Virus record (IMG/VR): IMGVR_UViG_3300037357_000053
Span: 1-42,847 of that record
Source: a virus
Direction: 5' to 3' (one strand)
DNA: 42,847 nt
The stretch's first letter is position 1; every line of letters begins with the position of its first letter. The notes below the pieces were generated by a model that was not told where the DNA came from, made no database searches, and saw nothing but the letters and a program-made list of their open reading frames with translations. Below are positions 29,371 through 39,200 of this stretch, piece after piece. A program made the translations under genes and the position numbers.

Positions 29371-30114
29371 ATGAGCATATTTTCTAACATTATAGGTGCA
29401 TTCACAGGTTCGGACTACTCGAATGCAGCAAACCAATACGCGAATCAGATGACGGGTATCAACAACCAGGTCAACGCGACCGCCGCGCCGTATATCTCGC
29501 AAGAGCAGCAGTATTTGACCGGCTATCTTCAGCCTCAAATGACGGCCCAGAACCCGGCCTTGCTTGCTCAGCATAACGCGAACCTCGGCGCTATCGGGGC
29601 AAACACGCAGGCGGGCGAGAACTCCGCATTGAACTACTGGAGTCAGTTCGGCGATACCGGGCGGGGTCGTGGCGAGGCTCAGAGAGTGGCCCAATCAGGA
29701 CTCGGCGCGACTCTCGGAGAGAATACCGGATATGGTATAAATACCATAAACGCACAGAACAACGCCGCAAACAACTATTGGAGCGGGCTTGGGCAGGTCG
29801 GCAATTTCGCTACGGGTATAGCGGAAAGCAACGCAGGCCGGTCGCAGAGCGGCGCGCAGGCGCAAATGCAGGGCACGGATATGGCCGACCAGACATTAGG
29901 GCAGACGGTAGGTGACATCGGCGGTATGGCGCTCGGAATGTTCCCGAACGCGATGGTCGCGCCGGGGTCGAGCCAGAATGCGCTCAACTCGGCTAAGAAG
30001 TGGGCACAGGCGATGTGGCAATACCAGCCTACTGCACCGTATTGGCATGCTAATCCGGGCGGTGGAAGCGATTACGTGCCTCAGCCTGCTTCGCCGTATG
30101 GACCTTACACTTAG
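29371..30114 (+). CDS. Internal virion/DNA-ejection-like protein, small
   Basis: 247 residues from the ATG at 29371; the ORF upstream in frame overlaps the tailspike gene. It starts MSIFSNIIGAFTGSDYSNAANQYANQ. The protein is Asn/Gln/Ala/Gly-rich and helical (NAGRSQSGAQAQMQG) with a hydrophobic segment (about 190-207, TVGDIGGMALGMF) and a Pro/Tyr tail. This composition is typical of small ejection proteins (P22 gp7, T7 gp14-like) that form a membrane channel. It starts the run of ejection-type genes. Confidence 0.55.
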   Translation: MSIFSNIIGAFTGSDYSNAANQYANQMTGINNQVNATAAPYISQEQQYLTGYLQPQMTAQNPALLAQHNANLGAIGANTQAGENSALNYWSQFGDTGRGRGEAQRVAQSGLGATLGENTGYGINTINAQNNAANNYWSGLGQVGNFATGIAESNAGRSQSGAQAQMQGTDMADQTLGQTVGDIGGMALGMFPNAMVAPGSSQNALNSAKKWAQAMWQYQPTAPYWHANPGGGSDYVPQPASPYGPYT

Positions 30115-30123
30115 GAGTAACTT

Positions 30124-31479
30124 ATGCCAACATCTCCAATGGATGCAATAGCCGAAGTCGTTCTCGGTCAACAGGCGACTCGGCAGAAACAGCAAGAGTC
30201 GATGAAAGACACCTTGCTCCCGCAGCAACAGATGGCGAGTCAGCAGCAGTTTGAAATGCAGCGTCAGCAGTATTCGGAAGCCCAGGCGAACGCGCGTCAG
30301 CAGGCGTTGTTGGCGCACGAAGATAAGACTGCTCAAGAGCGAGCCGACGAAGCTATTCTTAAAGAGAACTTCGATGTTTACTGGGGCCTTGTTCCAGGTG
30401 GTCTAGGCCCAGAAGGAAGACACGAAGTTGGACGCGCTGGAATACGGTGGAACAGTCCCACTTTTATGGGAGACCTTGGTGATTATGAGAGGAAGATCGG
30501 TGTAGCTGTTAGGACGCCGAAATACAGGGAGCAGGCGGCGGTTCCAGGACAAGACGCCATTCCTGCCAGTGGCGGTATTCAGCCGGGCGCTCCTGGCCTT
30601 GACCCGACTCAGCCGATGGGCGGCATTGTGCCCACGCAACCGATGGGGCCGGAGATTCCCGGCAAGCCCGCCGTAGCGGCGCAACCTGCCCAACAAGTCC
30701 CTGACGGCTTTACTGAGACTCCGGGGCGGCACTTGGAGACGCATGAAGAATACGAGAATGCCGAAAAGGAGAAAATCGCAGGGGTAGCACAGGCAGAAAA
30801 AAAGAAGACAGATAACCGAATGCTCTACCAAAGTGATATTACGCGATTGACGCCCATGGTAAAAGAGTCTGTTGAGCGTGGAGAAGCGGATACTCTTGCC
30901 GGCACTCAGTTGCGTCATCAATTGTATCACGCGACAAAGATGTTGGAGATGTTGGGTAATCCCGCAAGTGGGCCAGGCGGCCCTACTGAATCCGATGTCG
31001 ATATGTCTCAAATGCCTAAAGGTTGGCCTTACACTTCTTCCGAGACTACCAAGCAGAAAGACATGGAAGCTGATACTCAGCGTCGTCTAAAACAAGCCGA
31101 CTCTCGAATAGCCCAAGCGAATACTCGTGAAAAACGAATAGCTGCCAAAAATCCGGCAATGAAGCCAAATGCGTTTATGACCAGTTTTGGCACGTCGCTT
31201 CCTTCGCTCGATGAAGACGTTAAATTAGCACGGACCGAGGTTAACACAGCCGCCAAGAATTTCGGCGCTGGACTGCCACAAGCTAAACAGCATCTTGAGT
31301 CGGCAGTATCCAGAAAGGAGCAGGGTCTTGACGAATACGCAAAGGCGGCGGGCGGCGGCAAGCAGGGCGGCGGCAAGCGAAGTATTGCCGGTTTGACTAC
31401 TGAACTGAAAGCGGCTGGCAAATCACAGGCTTACATCAAGGCGGCGGTCAAAAACGCAAGAGCGGCAGGGTTACAATAG
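30124..31479 (+). CDS. Internal virion coiled-coil protein
   Basis: 451 residues, TAGGAG SD. Residues 15-90 are Gln-rich helices (QQATRQKQQESMKDTLLPQQQMASQQQFEMQRQQYSEAQ region). The middle is Pro/Gly-rich (about 145-195, with GQDAIPASGGIQPGAPGLD), and the C-terminal third has charged coiled coils (ADTQRRLKQADSRIAQANTREKRIAAK) and a Gly/Lys end. The next gene starts at GTG overlapping the stop. It resembles the medium ejection protein (P22 gp20 / T7 gp15 position), by order and composition only. Confidence 0.5.
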   Translation: MPTSPMDAIAEVVLGQQATRQKQQESMKDTLLPQQQMASQQQFEMQRQQYSEAQANARQQALLAHEDKTAQERADEAILKENFDVYWGLVPGGLGPEGRHEVGRAGIRWNSPTFMGDLGDYERKIGVAVRTPKYREQAAVPGQDAIPASGGIQPGAPGLDPTQPMGGIVPTQPMGPEIPGKPAVAAQPAQQVPDGFTETPGRHLETHEEYENAEKEKIAGVAQAEKKKTDNRMLYQSDITRLTPMVKESVERGEADTLAGTQLRHQLYHATKMLEMLGNPASGPGGPTESDVDMSQMPKGWPYTSSETTKQKDMEADTQRRLKQADSRIAQANTREKRIAAKNPAMKPNAFMTSFGTSLPSLDEDVKLARTEVNTAAKNFGAGLPQAKQHLESAVSRKEQGLDEYAKAAGGGKQGGGKRSIAGLTTELKAAGKSQAYIKAAVKNARAAGLQ

Positions 31480-34217
31480 TGGGCGATTACGACGACATCA
31501 TAGCTCAGACCGACAAGCAGTTGGGCAAACAAGCGGGCACTGGCAAGCCTGGCAACTATGACGCGCAGATTGACGCTCTGGCCGACAAGCATGGCATAGA
31601 TCGCGGAATGGCTCACAGGTGGATTCAGGCTGAGAGTGGGGGCAATCCTCGTGCGGTTTCCAAGGCAGGCGCGAAGGGTCTGACTCAACTCCTTGACAGT
31701 ACCGCACAGTCGGTGGGCGTCAAAGACAGCTTCGACCCTCAGCAGAACCTCGAAGGCGGATTCAAGTATCTCAAGAGCAAACTTGATGAGTTCGGCGGCG
31801 ATCCGGCGAAGGCGTTCGCGGCGTACAATGCGGGCGACACGAGAGTTAGATCAGGGCGTCCTCTACCCCAAGAGACTCAAAACTACGTGAGTAAGATCGT
31901 GGGCAGTAGCAAGACAACGGGCAAATCGGATTATGCCGACATTATCGCAATGACGGACAATCAGATGACCCAACCCACCGCCCGCTTCCGCACTCAGCGA
32001 ATCATAGACTACATGAACAATAGCTTTGACCATGGGTTAGGGCCTGCTCAGATGAAGATCATTCACCCCGACTTCGCGCGAGGGGCCATTGACAACGCAC
32101 ACGCCGATTGGCTGAAACAGAAACAGGCGAAGCATCAAGCAGTCCGAGACTCGCCTTTCCAGCAAGCTGTCGCTATGCTCAAGGCGTCTGCCGAAAACAC
32201 GCCATATACCGATCCCAGCACTGGGGCGATTGACTATGCGCGAAAAGCGGCTGACGTGAGAGCTAAACAACCACAGCAAACATTTATCGGCCCGGCAGAA
32301 GGTTCGCCGGGTAACTATTACAGTCCCAAGCCGATGGGCGTTTTTACTGCCGCACGTGGGAAAGATATACTCCAAAAATCAGCGCAAGTCGTCCCAGGTG
32401 CAGCATCTGAAGCACTGAGAGGTATTGCCGACCCCATTATTGATTTTATTGGTAAAGCCGCAACTGATACCGGCCAAGTAGGGACTATGGCTGGAGACAC
32501 CCGCGAAGCGGTAGACAACTTCGTTGGTAGTGTGGGCGCGCTCAGCTCCTACTTTATCCCTGTGCTCGGACAAGCTGCGGGTGCAGTTAGCTTGGTTTCA
32601 ATGGCCGCCTCTCCCATGGATGCAATTTATGGCTTGCTCGAACCGTGGAAAGACCCAGTTCAGACAGTGCGCGAGGGCAAAGGGTTGGACTTGCTGACAC
32701 TGCCGATTATACTTCATGGCGCATTGCACGGGGCAGGTGGCGGCGAAGCCGGGAGTGCTGATCCGACTGCCTCACTTCATGAGGTTGTTGACAATATTGC
32801 GGATAACCACGCATTCACTCCCGAAGAACAGGCGCAACTCCACACGACTCTTGACGATGCGATCAACGCTGAAGCCACTCAGCAGCCGCAGGAAGCCCCT
32901 GTCGCCGCCGAGCCGACTCCTGAGCCGTCCGCGCCAGCAACCGCGCATGTGACTCGCGAGTCAATATCGGCGAAATTGGACACAGCCGATGAATGGGGCG
33001 TAACTCTTGGGCACACCCCAGAAGGATATTTACTTGATGCTTCTCCGGCTCGCGGAGGAGGGTGGGTTGTGTCGGTAAGCAAGAACACAAGATCAGACGG
33101 ATCAGGGTCGTATGCAGTAATCCCAGGGACAGAATCCCACTTGCCCACAAAGGAAGCCGTAATAGACTATGTGCTCGACCTTAGTAGCAAGCCGTCCGCG
33201 CCAGCGGACGCGCCAGAATCGCAAGCGGGGGCAGAATACGAGGGCAGTGTCAAGCCAACTGCGACCAATACGAAGCCGAATGACGTCCAATTAGCAGTCG
33301 CTCGACACAAGGGGCAACCTGTCTTAGACTTGCACGAGAATCCTACTGGTTGGGTGATGATAAAAGGTGAAGGTAACGGGCCAAACAGCAACTTGGTTCA
33401 ACTCGTTCACCCGACAGAGGATATAGTCCATACGTTCGCCAGCGACTTACCTAAAGGACACGGCTACGCAGGCATACAAGCTGCTCAAAAAGCGCAATCA
33501 TTTGCCATTGACAACCCTATCGAAAAGGTTCCTGTTCCTACATCCGGCGAACTAGTAGTCAAGCCTATTTACACCTCCTCCTCTCCGCAAACGGGGGGCG
33601 GGGCGAAAGGATTATCAAATGAAACAAAGACTACTATTCCTGTATCTTCAGATATATTGGAAAATCGACCTGTGGAGAATGGACCGGGCGATGAAAAAAA
33701 TTATGAAGATGAACTTGCCAAACAGCCTGGAGAATCCGTCGCTGAATGGTGGCAACGATTCTCCAGAATTAGGGCGCAGATACCCGAAGCGTCCCGCGTA
33801 AACTACGTGCAGCCATTTGAGGTAAAGCGTGGAGAGTGGACTCATGAACACGCAATGACATACGGGCCAATGTCTGGCAAAGACATTCTAGCGGCTGGTG
33901 ACAAATACGGCAGAGACGCGGGGCACTACGTTGCGGTTAAGACTGCACAAGATGCCGGAATACCCGTGTCCACCGACGTGCTTAAATCGTTTGGTATAGA
34001 CGCGGGCGGGTCTCCTGCGCCCGCTGCCGAGCCGCCGAAGCTCGAACTCACGGGGAGAAGAACGGCGAAACAGGTTGAGAGTATTGTCGCTGATGCCGAT
34101 GGCGATACAGTGCAAGAGAAGTTTAAGAACCACTACAAGGAGAATGCACTTCACGATTTCAAGGAATCTATGAACGAATACTTTGATCGGATAAGGTGCG
34201 GAGGGCTTGTAGAATGA
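31479..34217 (+). CDS. Internal virion protein with lytic transglycosylase (SLT) domain
   Basis: 912 residues, GTG start overlapping the previous TAG. Residues 28-140 are an SLT domain: AHRWIQAESGGNPRAVSK with catalytic E52, GAKGLTQLL, then LEGGFKYLKSKLDEFGGDPAKAFAAYNAGD. It would cut peptidoglycan during genome ejection. Later parts: a hydrophobic span about 335-390 (SVGALSSYFIPVLGQAAGAVSLVSMAA) and Pro/Ala/Ser-rich linkers. Two conserved-looking alpha/beta segments lie around 500-560 and 590-680. The size and SLT position recall T7 gp16-like ejection proteins. Confidence 0.82.
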   Translation: MGDYDDIIAQTDKQLGKQAGTGKPGNYDAQIDALADKHGIDRGMAHRWIQAESGGNPRAVSKAGAKGLTQLLDSTAQSVGVKDSFDPQQNLEGGFKYLKSKLDEFGGDPAKAFAAYNAGDTRVRSGRPLPQETQNYVSKIVGSSKTTGKSDYADIIAMTDNQMTQPTARFRTQRIIDYMNNSFDHGLGPAQMKIIHPDFARGAIDNAHADWLKQKQAKHQAVRDSPFQQAVAMLKASAENTPYTDPSTGAIDYARKAADVRAKQPQQTFIGPAEGSPGNYYSPKPMGVFTAARGKDILQKSAQVVPGAASEALRGIADPIIDFIGKAATDTGQVGTMAGDTREAVDNFVGSVGALSSYFIPVLGQAAGAVSLVSMAASPMDAIYGLLEPWKDPVQTVREGKGLDLLTLPIILHGALHGAGGGEAGSADPTASLHEVVDNIADNHAFTPEEQAQLHTTLDDAINAEATQQPQEAPVAAEPTPEPSAPATAHVTRESISAKLDTADEWGVTLGHTPEGYLLDASPARGGGWVVSVSKNTRSDGSGSYAVIPGTESHLPTKEAVIDYVLDLSSKPSAPADAPESQAGAEYEGSVKPTATNTKPNDVQLAVARHKGQPVLDLHENPTGWVMIKGEGNGPNSNLVQLVHPTEDIVHTFASDLPKGHGYAGIQAAQKAQSFAIDNPIEKVPVPTSGELVVKPIYTSSSPQTGGGAKGLSNETKTTIPVSSDILENRPVENGPGDEKNYEDELAKQPGESVAEWWQRFSRIRAQIPEASRVNYVQPFEVKRGEWTHEHAMTYGPMSGKDILAAGDKYGRDAGHYVAVKTAQDAGIPVSTDVLKSFGIDAGGSPAPAAEPPKLELTGRRTAKQVESIVADADGDTVQEKFKNHYKENALHDFKESMNEYFDRIRCGGLVE

Positions 34218-35473
34218 AACTCTCCGAAGTGACAGCATGCATAACAGATCAAGGGATATTCGCTGACTTGGCATGCACTCTTGCCCGCGATTATGGCAAG
34301 GTTTATTATTCGCCTGAATGCAAATCGGCTTTTCAGAGAATCAATCAAGGGTGGATAGGCAAAGGACTACCAGGTGTTACTCTTACTAGATCGCCGTTTG
34401 CGGTAAGGCACGAGGCTAATTTGTTCATCTTCCCAGACATCAACTATGGCGATGAACAAGAAACTCTTGTCGAGATGGGCAAGCGCGTGTGGGGATCACG
34501 CACCGGCGAAGAACTGGAGCTTGACCGCGTTTTCGCAAAAGAGAAGATGGCCGATCTCGGTCTGCCTGTTGGCGAATACGAGGTTGTAAAGGGTGTGGAC
34601 GCTGCCCGTGAGTTCCTGAAAGTTCATCAGAACTGGCACGTGAAAATATCGCGGTGGCGCGGTCATCGGGAAAGCTGGAAGTCGAAGAGCTTCGCATTCT
34701 CACGGTGGATACTTGCCGACCTCGAATACCAGTGGGGGCCATTCGCGGATAAGTTTCCGATTATCCTTGAAAAGAACCTGCCGAGTAGAATTGAACTTGC
34801 CATTGACACCTACTTCGCTGGTGGCTTGTTTCCTGATAAGGCTCTCGTGGGCTTTGAAGTAAAGGATATGGGTTACGTCTGCAAGGTAGAGAACTACGCG
34901 GACATTGATGAGTCCATTACCCGATGTGACCAAGCCCTGATACCGTATCTCACAGAAGTGGGTTACTGCGGCAACTGGGCTTGTGAGGTGAGAATCGGAG
35001 AAGATAGAGTGCCACACCCTATTGACCCTTGTACTCGAATAGGCTCACCACCTGGCGAGTATTTTCAAGAGGCACATACCAATCTTGCAGAAATTATGTG
35101 GGAGGGCGCTGGCGGAAAGATGGTTCAGCCGAAGTTTGTAGCGAAGTGGGGTTGCGAGATTATGCTTCATTGCTCGTGGTCCGACAAGCACTGGCAAAGC
35201 CTTATCTTCCCGGAAGAATATCGGAAGTTCATAAAACTGCGCAACTGTGTGAAGGTGGACGGCGAATACCATATCATTCCGCAAGATCAGGGCGTAACTG
35301 AGGTCGGCGCTGTCATCGGCTGGGGCGCAAATATGGAAGAAGCATTCTCACGGGCACGGGAGGTTGCGGATTCCATAGAAGGTTATACTTTGGAGATACC
35401 CGAAGACTCTCTTGGCAAAGCAGAGGAATATATCAAACAAGCTCATTCGTTCGGGCTAAAGGTGCTCAGTTAA
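34214..35473 (+). CDS. ATP-grasp ligase-like protein (PurD-like fold)
   Basis: 419 residues from the ATG at 34214 (GGAGGG SD, ATGA overlap). N-terminal pre-ATP-grasp domain, about 1-95 (LFIFPDINYGDEQETLVEMGKRVWGSRTG). The ATP-grasp core has DRVFAKEKMADLGLPVGEY (about 105-125), WHVKISRWRGHRE with a candidate ATP lysine, IILEKNLPSRIELAIDTYF, and WACEVRIGEDRVPHPIDPCTRIGSPPG as the likely metal-binding end. The C-terminal IGWGANMEEAFSRAREVADSIEG resembles the PurD C-domain. The family joins carboxylates to amines or thiols via acyl-phosphate. The substrate is unknown. It abuts the AdoMet decarboxylase-like gene. Confidence 0.72.
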   Translation: MKLSEVTACITDQGIFADLACTLARDYGKVYYSPECKSAFQRINQGWIGKGLPGVTLTRSPFAVRHEANLFIFPDINYGDEQETLVEMGKRVWGSRTGEELELDRVFAKEKMADLGLPVGEYEVVKGVDAAREFLKVHQNWHVKISRWRGHRESWKSKSFAFSRWILADLEYQWGPFADKFPIILEKNLPSRIELAIDTYFAGGLFPDKALVGFEVKDMGYVCKVENYADIDESITRCDQALIPYLTEVGYCGNWACEVRIGEDRVPHPIDPCTRIGSPPGEYFQEAHTNLAEIMWEGAGGKMVQPKFVAKWGCEIMLHCSWSDKHWQSLIFPEEYRKFIKLRNCVKVDGEYHIIPQDQGVTEVGAVIGWGANMEEAFSRAREVADSIEGYTLEIPEDSLGKAEEYIKQAHSFGLKVLS

Positions 35474-35874
35474 TGGACAAGCCAGTTTTCGGCTATCAGC
35501 TACTTTTGGATTGTTACGAGTGCAAGCCTGGCGTGTGCGATGACCTCCATTACTGCTATAATTTCCTTGATGAGATTGTCGGATTCCTGGGCATGACGAA
35601 GCAGACGCCGCCGTCGATATTCGTCTCGCCGCTGGAGTTCCCCGACAAGGCGGGCTTGTCGGGATGGGTTCCGCTCATCGAGAGTCACGTTGCGATTCAC
35701 ACACTGAGCCCGAAGAACTATATCAGCATAGATATTTACTCATGCAAGCAGTACAACTCGGCGTTGACTGAGCAGTGGGTTAAGAACTACTTCGGGGCCA
35801 AGCTGATGGACTCGCAATTCATCAAGCGCGGACTCGACTATTTCTCGATACAGACGGAGGCTCCCAGTGCTTAA
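35473..35874 (+). CDS. AdoMet decarboxylase-fold pyruvoyl enzyme (SpeD-like)
   Basis: 133 residues, start overlapping the ATP-grasp stop (TAATG). The N-terminal YQLLLDCYECKPGVCDD matches the LLLDLYGC type opening of class 1b SpeD. The signature LIESHVAIHT gives the self-cleavage site E70-S71, with S71 becoming the pyruvoyl group. H76 (S+5), C91 in DIYSCK (S+20) and S63 (S-8) match the Thermotoga maritima catalytic set S63, H68, C83, S55 in spacing. Length is near the usual 120-135. It should decarboxylate AdoMet, or ornithine/arginine as reported for some phage SpeD homologues. All residues needed are present. Confidence 0.85.
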   Translation: MDKPVFGYQLLLDCYECKPGVCDDLHYCYNFLDEIVGFLGMTKQTPPSIFVSPLEFPDKAGLSGWVPLIESHVAIHTLSPKNYISIDIYSCKQYNSALTEQWVKNYFGAKLMDSQFIKRGLDYFSIQTEAPSA

Positions 35875-36241
35875 ATCCATATTGGTCGTCGTGCAGAAGA
35901 TGAAAGATTTTCGCTACAGCACCGTGGGAGACTGGCTTAATCCCACGACAGACCAGCGGATGGTGCTTGTGGCCGATCTTCCAGACGACCGTATGCGCTT
36001 CGCGCTTGCCTTGCACGAGCAAGTCGAACAAGCGCTGTGCATTCAGCACGGCGTTTCGCAGGTGGAAGTTGACCGCTGGGATTTGGCGTTCACTGGCGAT
36101 GGCGAACCCGGTGATGACCCGGCGTGCCCCTACTTCAACGAGCACGCGGCGGCGACCCAGATAGAATGGCTCTACTGTGAGCTTTCGGGTCTTGACTGGA
36201 ACGACTACGAGAAAGCGTTGGAAGAGGCTTACAATGGCTAA
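35867..36241 (+). CDS. Hypothetical protein in the SpeD/ATP-grasp cassette
   Basis: 124 residues, GTG start with GGAGG SD 6 nt upstream, overlapping the SpeD-like stop by 8 nt. Residues 40-60 contain RFALALHEQVEQALCIQHG, an HExxE-like helix. FTGDGEPGDDPACPYFNEHAAATQIEWLYCELSGLDWNDYEKAL follows, with conserved-looking His, Asp and Glu that could bind metal. Similar proteins with H-E-x-V-E ... G-D-D-P-A-x-P-Y ... H occur in phages without known role. The cassette position suggests a link to the two enzymes upstream, but it may simply be a phage helper. Confidence 0.6.
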   Translation: MLKSILVVVQKMKDFRYSTVGDWLNPTTDQRMVLVADLPDDRMRFALALHEQVEQALCIQHGVSQVEVDRWDLAFTGDGEPGDDPACPYFNEHAAATQIEWLYCELSGLDWNDYEKALEEAYNG

Positions 36242-39200
36242 AGGTCTGCCCTGTCCGCAAACAGTCGAAGGATGGAAAGAGCTTGTGGCCGGCCTCGGCG
36301 GTGAGGCGCGCGCGTCACTGGCATACTTCCGCAACAAAGGGATGCCGGACCTCGCCACCGCCAAAACGATTCTAGGCGGCTTCGAGGGCGTGGGGGGGGA
36401 GAAGAGCAACGCGCCAGCCGCGCCTACCGCGAACGCGCCAGAACCGCAAGCGGGAGCGGGGGAGCCACGACGCACACCTGCCGCGACCCCTGAACCCTCT
36501 GCGAAACCCCCCAGGTCCGGTTTCTTCGCTGACGCGCCTGACGATGTTCTCGCAGACCTTGATTACCTCAAGAAGATAGCGAAGTCCAACAAGGGCGCTG
36601 TCGGTCCCGGCGCTGGCGACTTCGACCCAGTGCGCACAGCCAAGGCTGTCCAGAATGTCGGCAAGCATATACTGAACGAGGGCGTGAAGACAGCGGAAGA
36701 GTGGAAAGACGCCGTTGTGAAAGCAGTCGGCGAGCACGTGAGGCCATACCTCGATGAAGCCTGGGCCGCGCTGAACCCCGAAGCGAAGACGGGGGGAGAA
36801 GGTGGGCACACAACTTCCATTATGAACCGGGTCGTAAAACCCGAAGCGGAAGAATATGGACTTGACCCCGTAGAACGTGAAGCTAAGAAAACGCGAACGA
36901 TAGCCCACGCGCAGGCCCAAACTTTACTTGAGGCAGACCCCGCTCATGGGCGCGATCTTGTCGCTAGTCTGATTGCAAAGAAGCGGCAGGTAACAGATGT
37001 AGAAGCCAATGTGATTGGTCTTGACCGGATGCGTATCCAAAACGAAATTAGAGCAGCACAAACCAAGGGTGAGGACACTGGACCGCTTATCAAGCAATTG
37101 CAGGACAACCAGCAGGCACGAGCTATCGGCGCACAAAACAACGCGGCTGGCCTCAAGGCGTTTGACGAGTTCATCAAAGAGGACTATTCTCTCGGCACTG
37201 GTCTTATGAACCTCCATGCCAAACTCGGTCGTGAACCGAACGCGGAGGAATCAGCAAGGGTTCAAGACCTCTCGGACAAACTTGCAGCGCAAGACAAGAA
37301 AATTGCTGAACTCGAAGCACAGGCAAAGAAACCAGCGAAAGTAACTGAGAAACCGACTGCGGCTACTCGATTCGTCCGTAACAAGGTCTTCACTCAAAGC
37401 AAGGTAGACGCGGCACGGGCGTACTTCTCGCAGACATCTCCAGGCGGTAGACTCACTGCGGGTATTGACCCTGAAGCTCTGATGCACGCTACCAACCTGG
37501 GCGGGGCTTATATCGAGGCTGGCGTCCGCTCATTCGCTGATTGGTCCGAGAATATGCTTAAGGAGTGTGGCGAAGCGATCCGACCCCACCTTGACGCGAT
37601 TTATCAGAAAGTCTCGAATGACAAGCGCGTCGCCACTGCCATTAAGACAACTACCACGCAGGCCGGTAAGTATGCGAACGCGACCGGAAAAGGCGAACCG
37701 CTTCCTAAACCGCCGCCGATTATTCCCAACAAGGAACTGATGGATGCCCGGTTTTTACGCGACGCCTACCGTGAGGAATATAACGCATTTACGAAGCCCC
37801 AGCCACCGCCTACTGCCTGGGATGCGGCGCGTGATATGTTCCGCGCTACCATATTGTCTGGTCCCGGTGTTATAGAGAAGATAGGAATGGCGACTGTCAC
37901 CAACCCCATATCCGAAGCACTCACTAAGCCAGCCGAGTTTGTTGCCGGAAGGGTTCGCGTCGGCGGTCAGCGAATGATGGACATATCTACAAGCAAAGGC
38001 AATCCCCGCGTCAGTGACGTTGTGACAAACGTTAGAGCGATGATAAGTCACGCGACATGGCACGACCTTGTGAATATGTGGCATACCGGATCGACAGACA
38101 TTACCCGTGCAGCTAATCTGAAACCTCGAAATATAGACGTGGGCGGCAGCGCAACCGTGCAAGGTGTCACCGGCAGGATATTGAATACCATCTTGAAAGT
38201 CCACGGATTAATGAAAACCCCGGTCGAGCGTGCTACTTTCGAGGAATCTCTTCGCGCTCGGACACGAAACGCGATAGGTCGGGGGCTTGACGTGCGCGAC
38301 CCTGTTGTTCAGTTAGACATAACAACAGGCGCGGCTTATGACGCCATCGGGCAGGCGTTCCTAGGTGAAAACGTGGTTGCTGATTTAATAAACGAAGCGA
38401 AAGCCAGCGCAACGCGGAAGTCGCCTGCGTTGGGATTCTTGGTTCATACTATTGCGCCGATTGCAAAGGTGTCTACCAACTTCGTAGGCAGGTCAATCGA
38501 GAACGCAGGGTTAGGATTGCCGGAAGCCGCTGTCAGGTATGGCAAGATGTGGAACGACGCTCGGACCGGTAAGGAGATAACAGACGTGCAGGCCACGAAG
38601 TTCATTAACGCAGTCAGACAGGGTAGCCTGGGCGTCCCGGTTGCCCTGGTTGGCATGGGCCTCGTCAAAGGCGTAGTGGTTGCAGGCTATGGGCAGCATC
38701 GTCCGAAAGGACAAAACGGCCAGATGTTGCCGCCTGGCAGTATCGAGATAAATGGACATCTTCTGACTCACAAGTTACTTCACTCACCGCCGATTGAGGC
38801 TATAAGCACTTGGGCAACATTTCATAACGAACTATCTGCGGGAAAACATGCTCCGATAGCAGCAGGGAAAGCCGTAGGCCATTTGGTCAAGGAAGGTCCG
38901 GCACTTTACACAATATCGGATATGACGCAGGCACTTACTACTGGTGACTTCGGGGGAATGGCGGGGGCTTATGTGCGAGGATTCATTCCGCAGGCCATTC
39001 AGCAAGTGGCGGCTGGAACGGATGTGGACAAGCAGAACCCTACAGTCAAGGATTATGCAAAGGGTATGTTTGACGCAGAAGATACAGTGCAGCGGAAGCC
39101 AAAAGGATTCACGGAACAAGTCAAAATGGGCATACCCGGCAAATACGGGCGCGGAAGCGTGCCGATGGACCCTGCCCCGATCAAAGCCGCTTTCGCGGCC

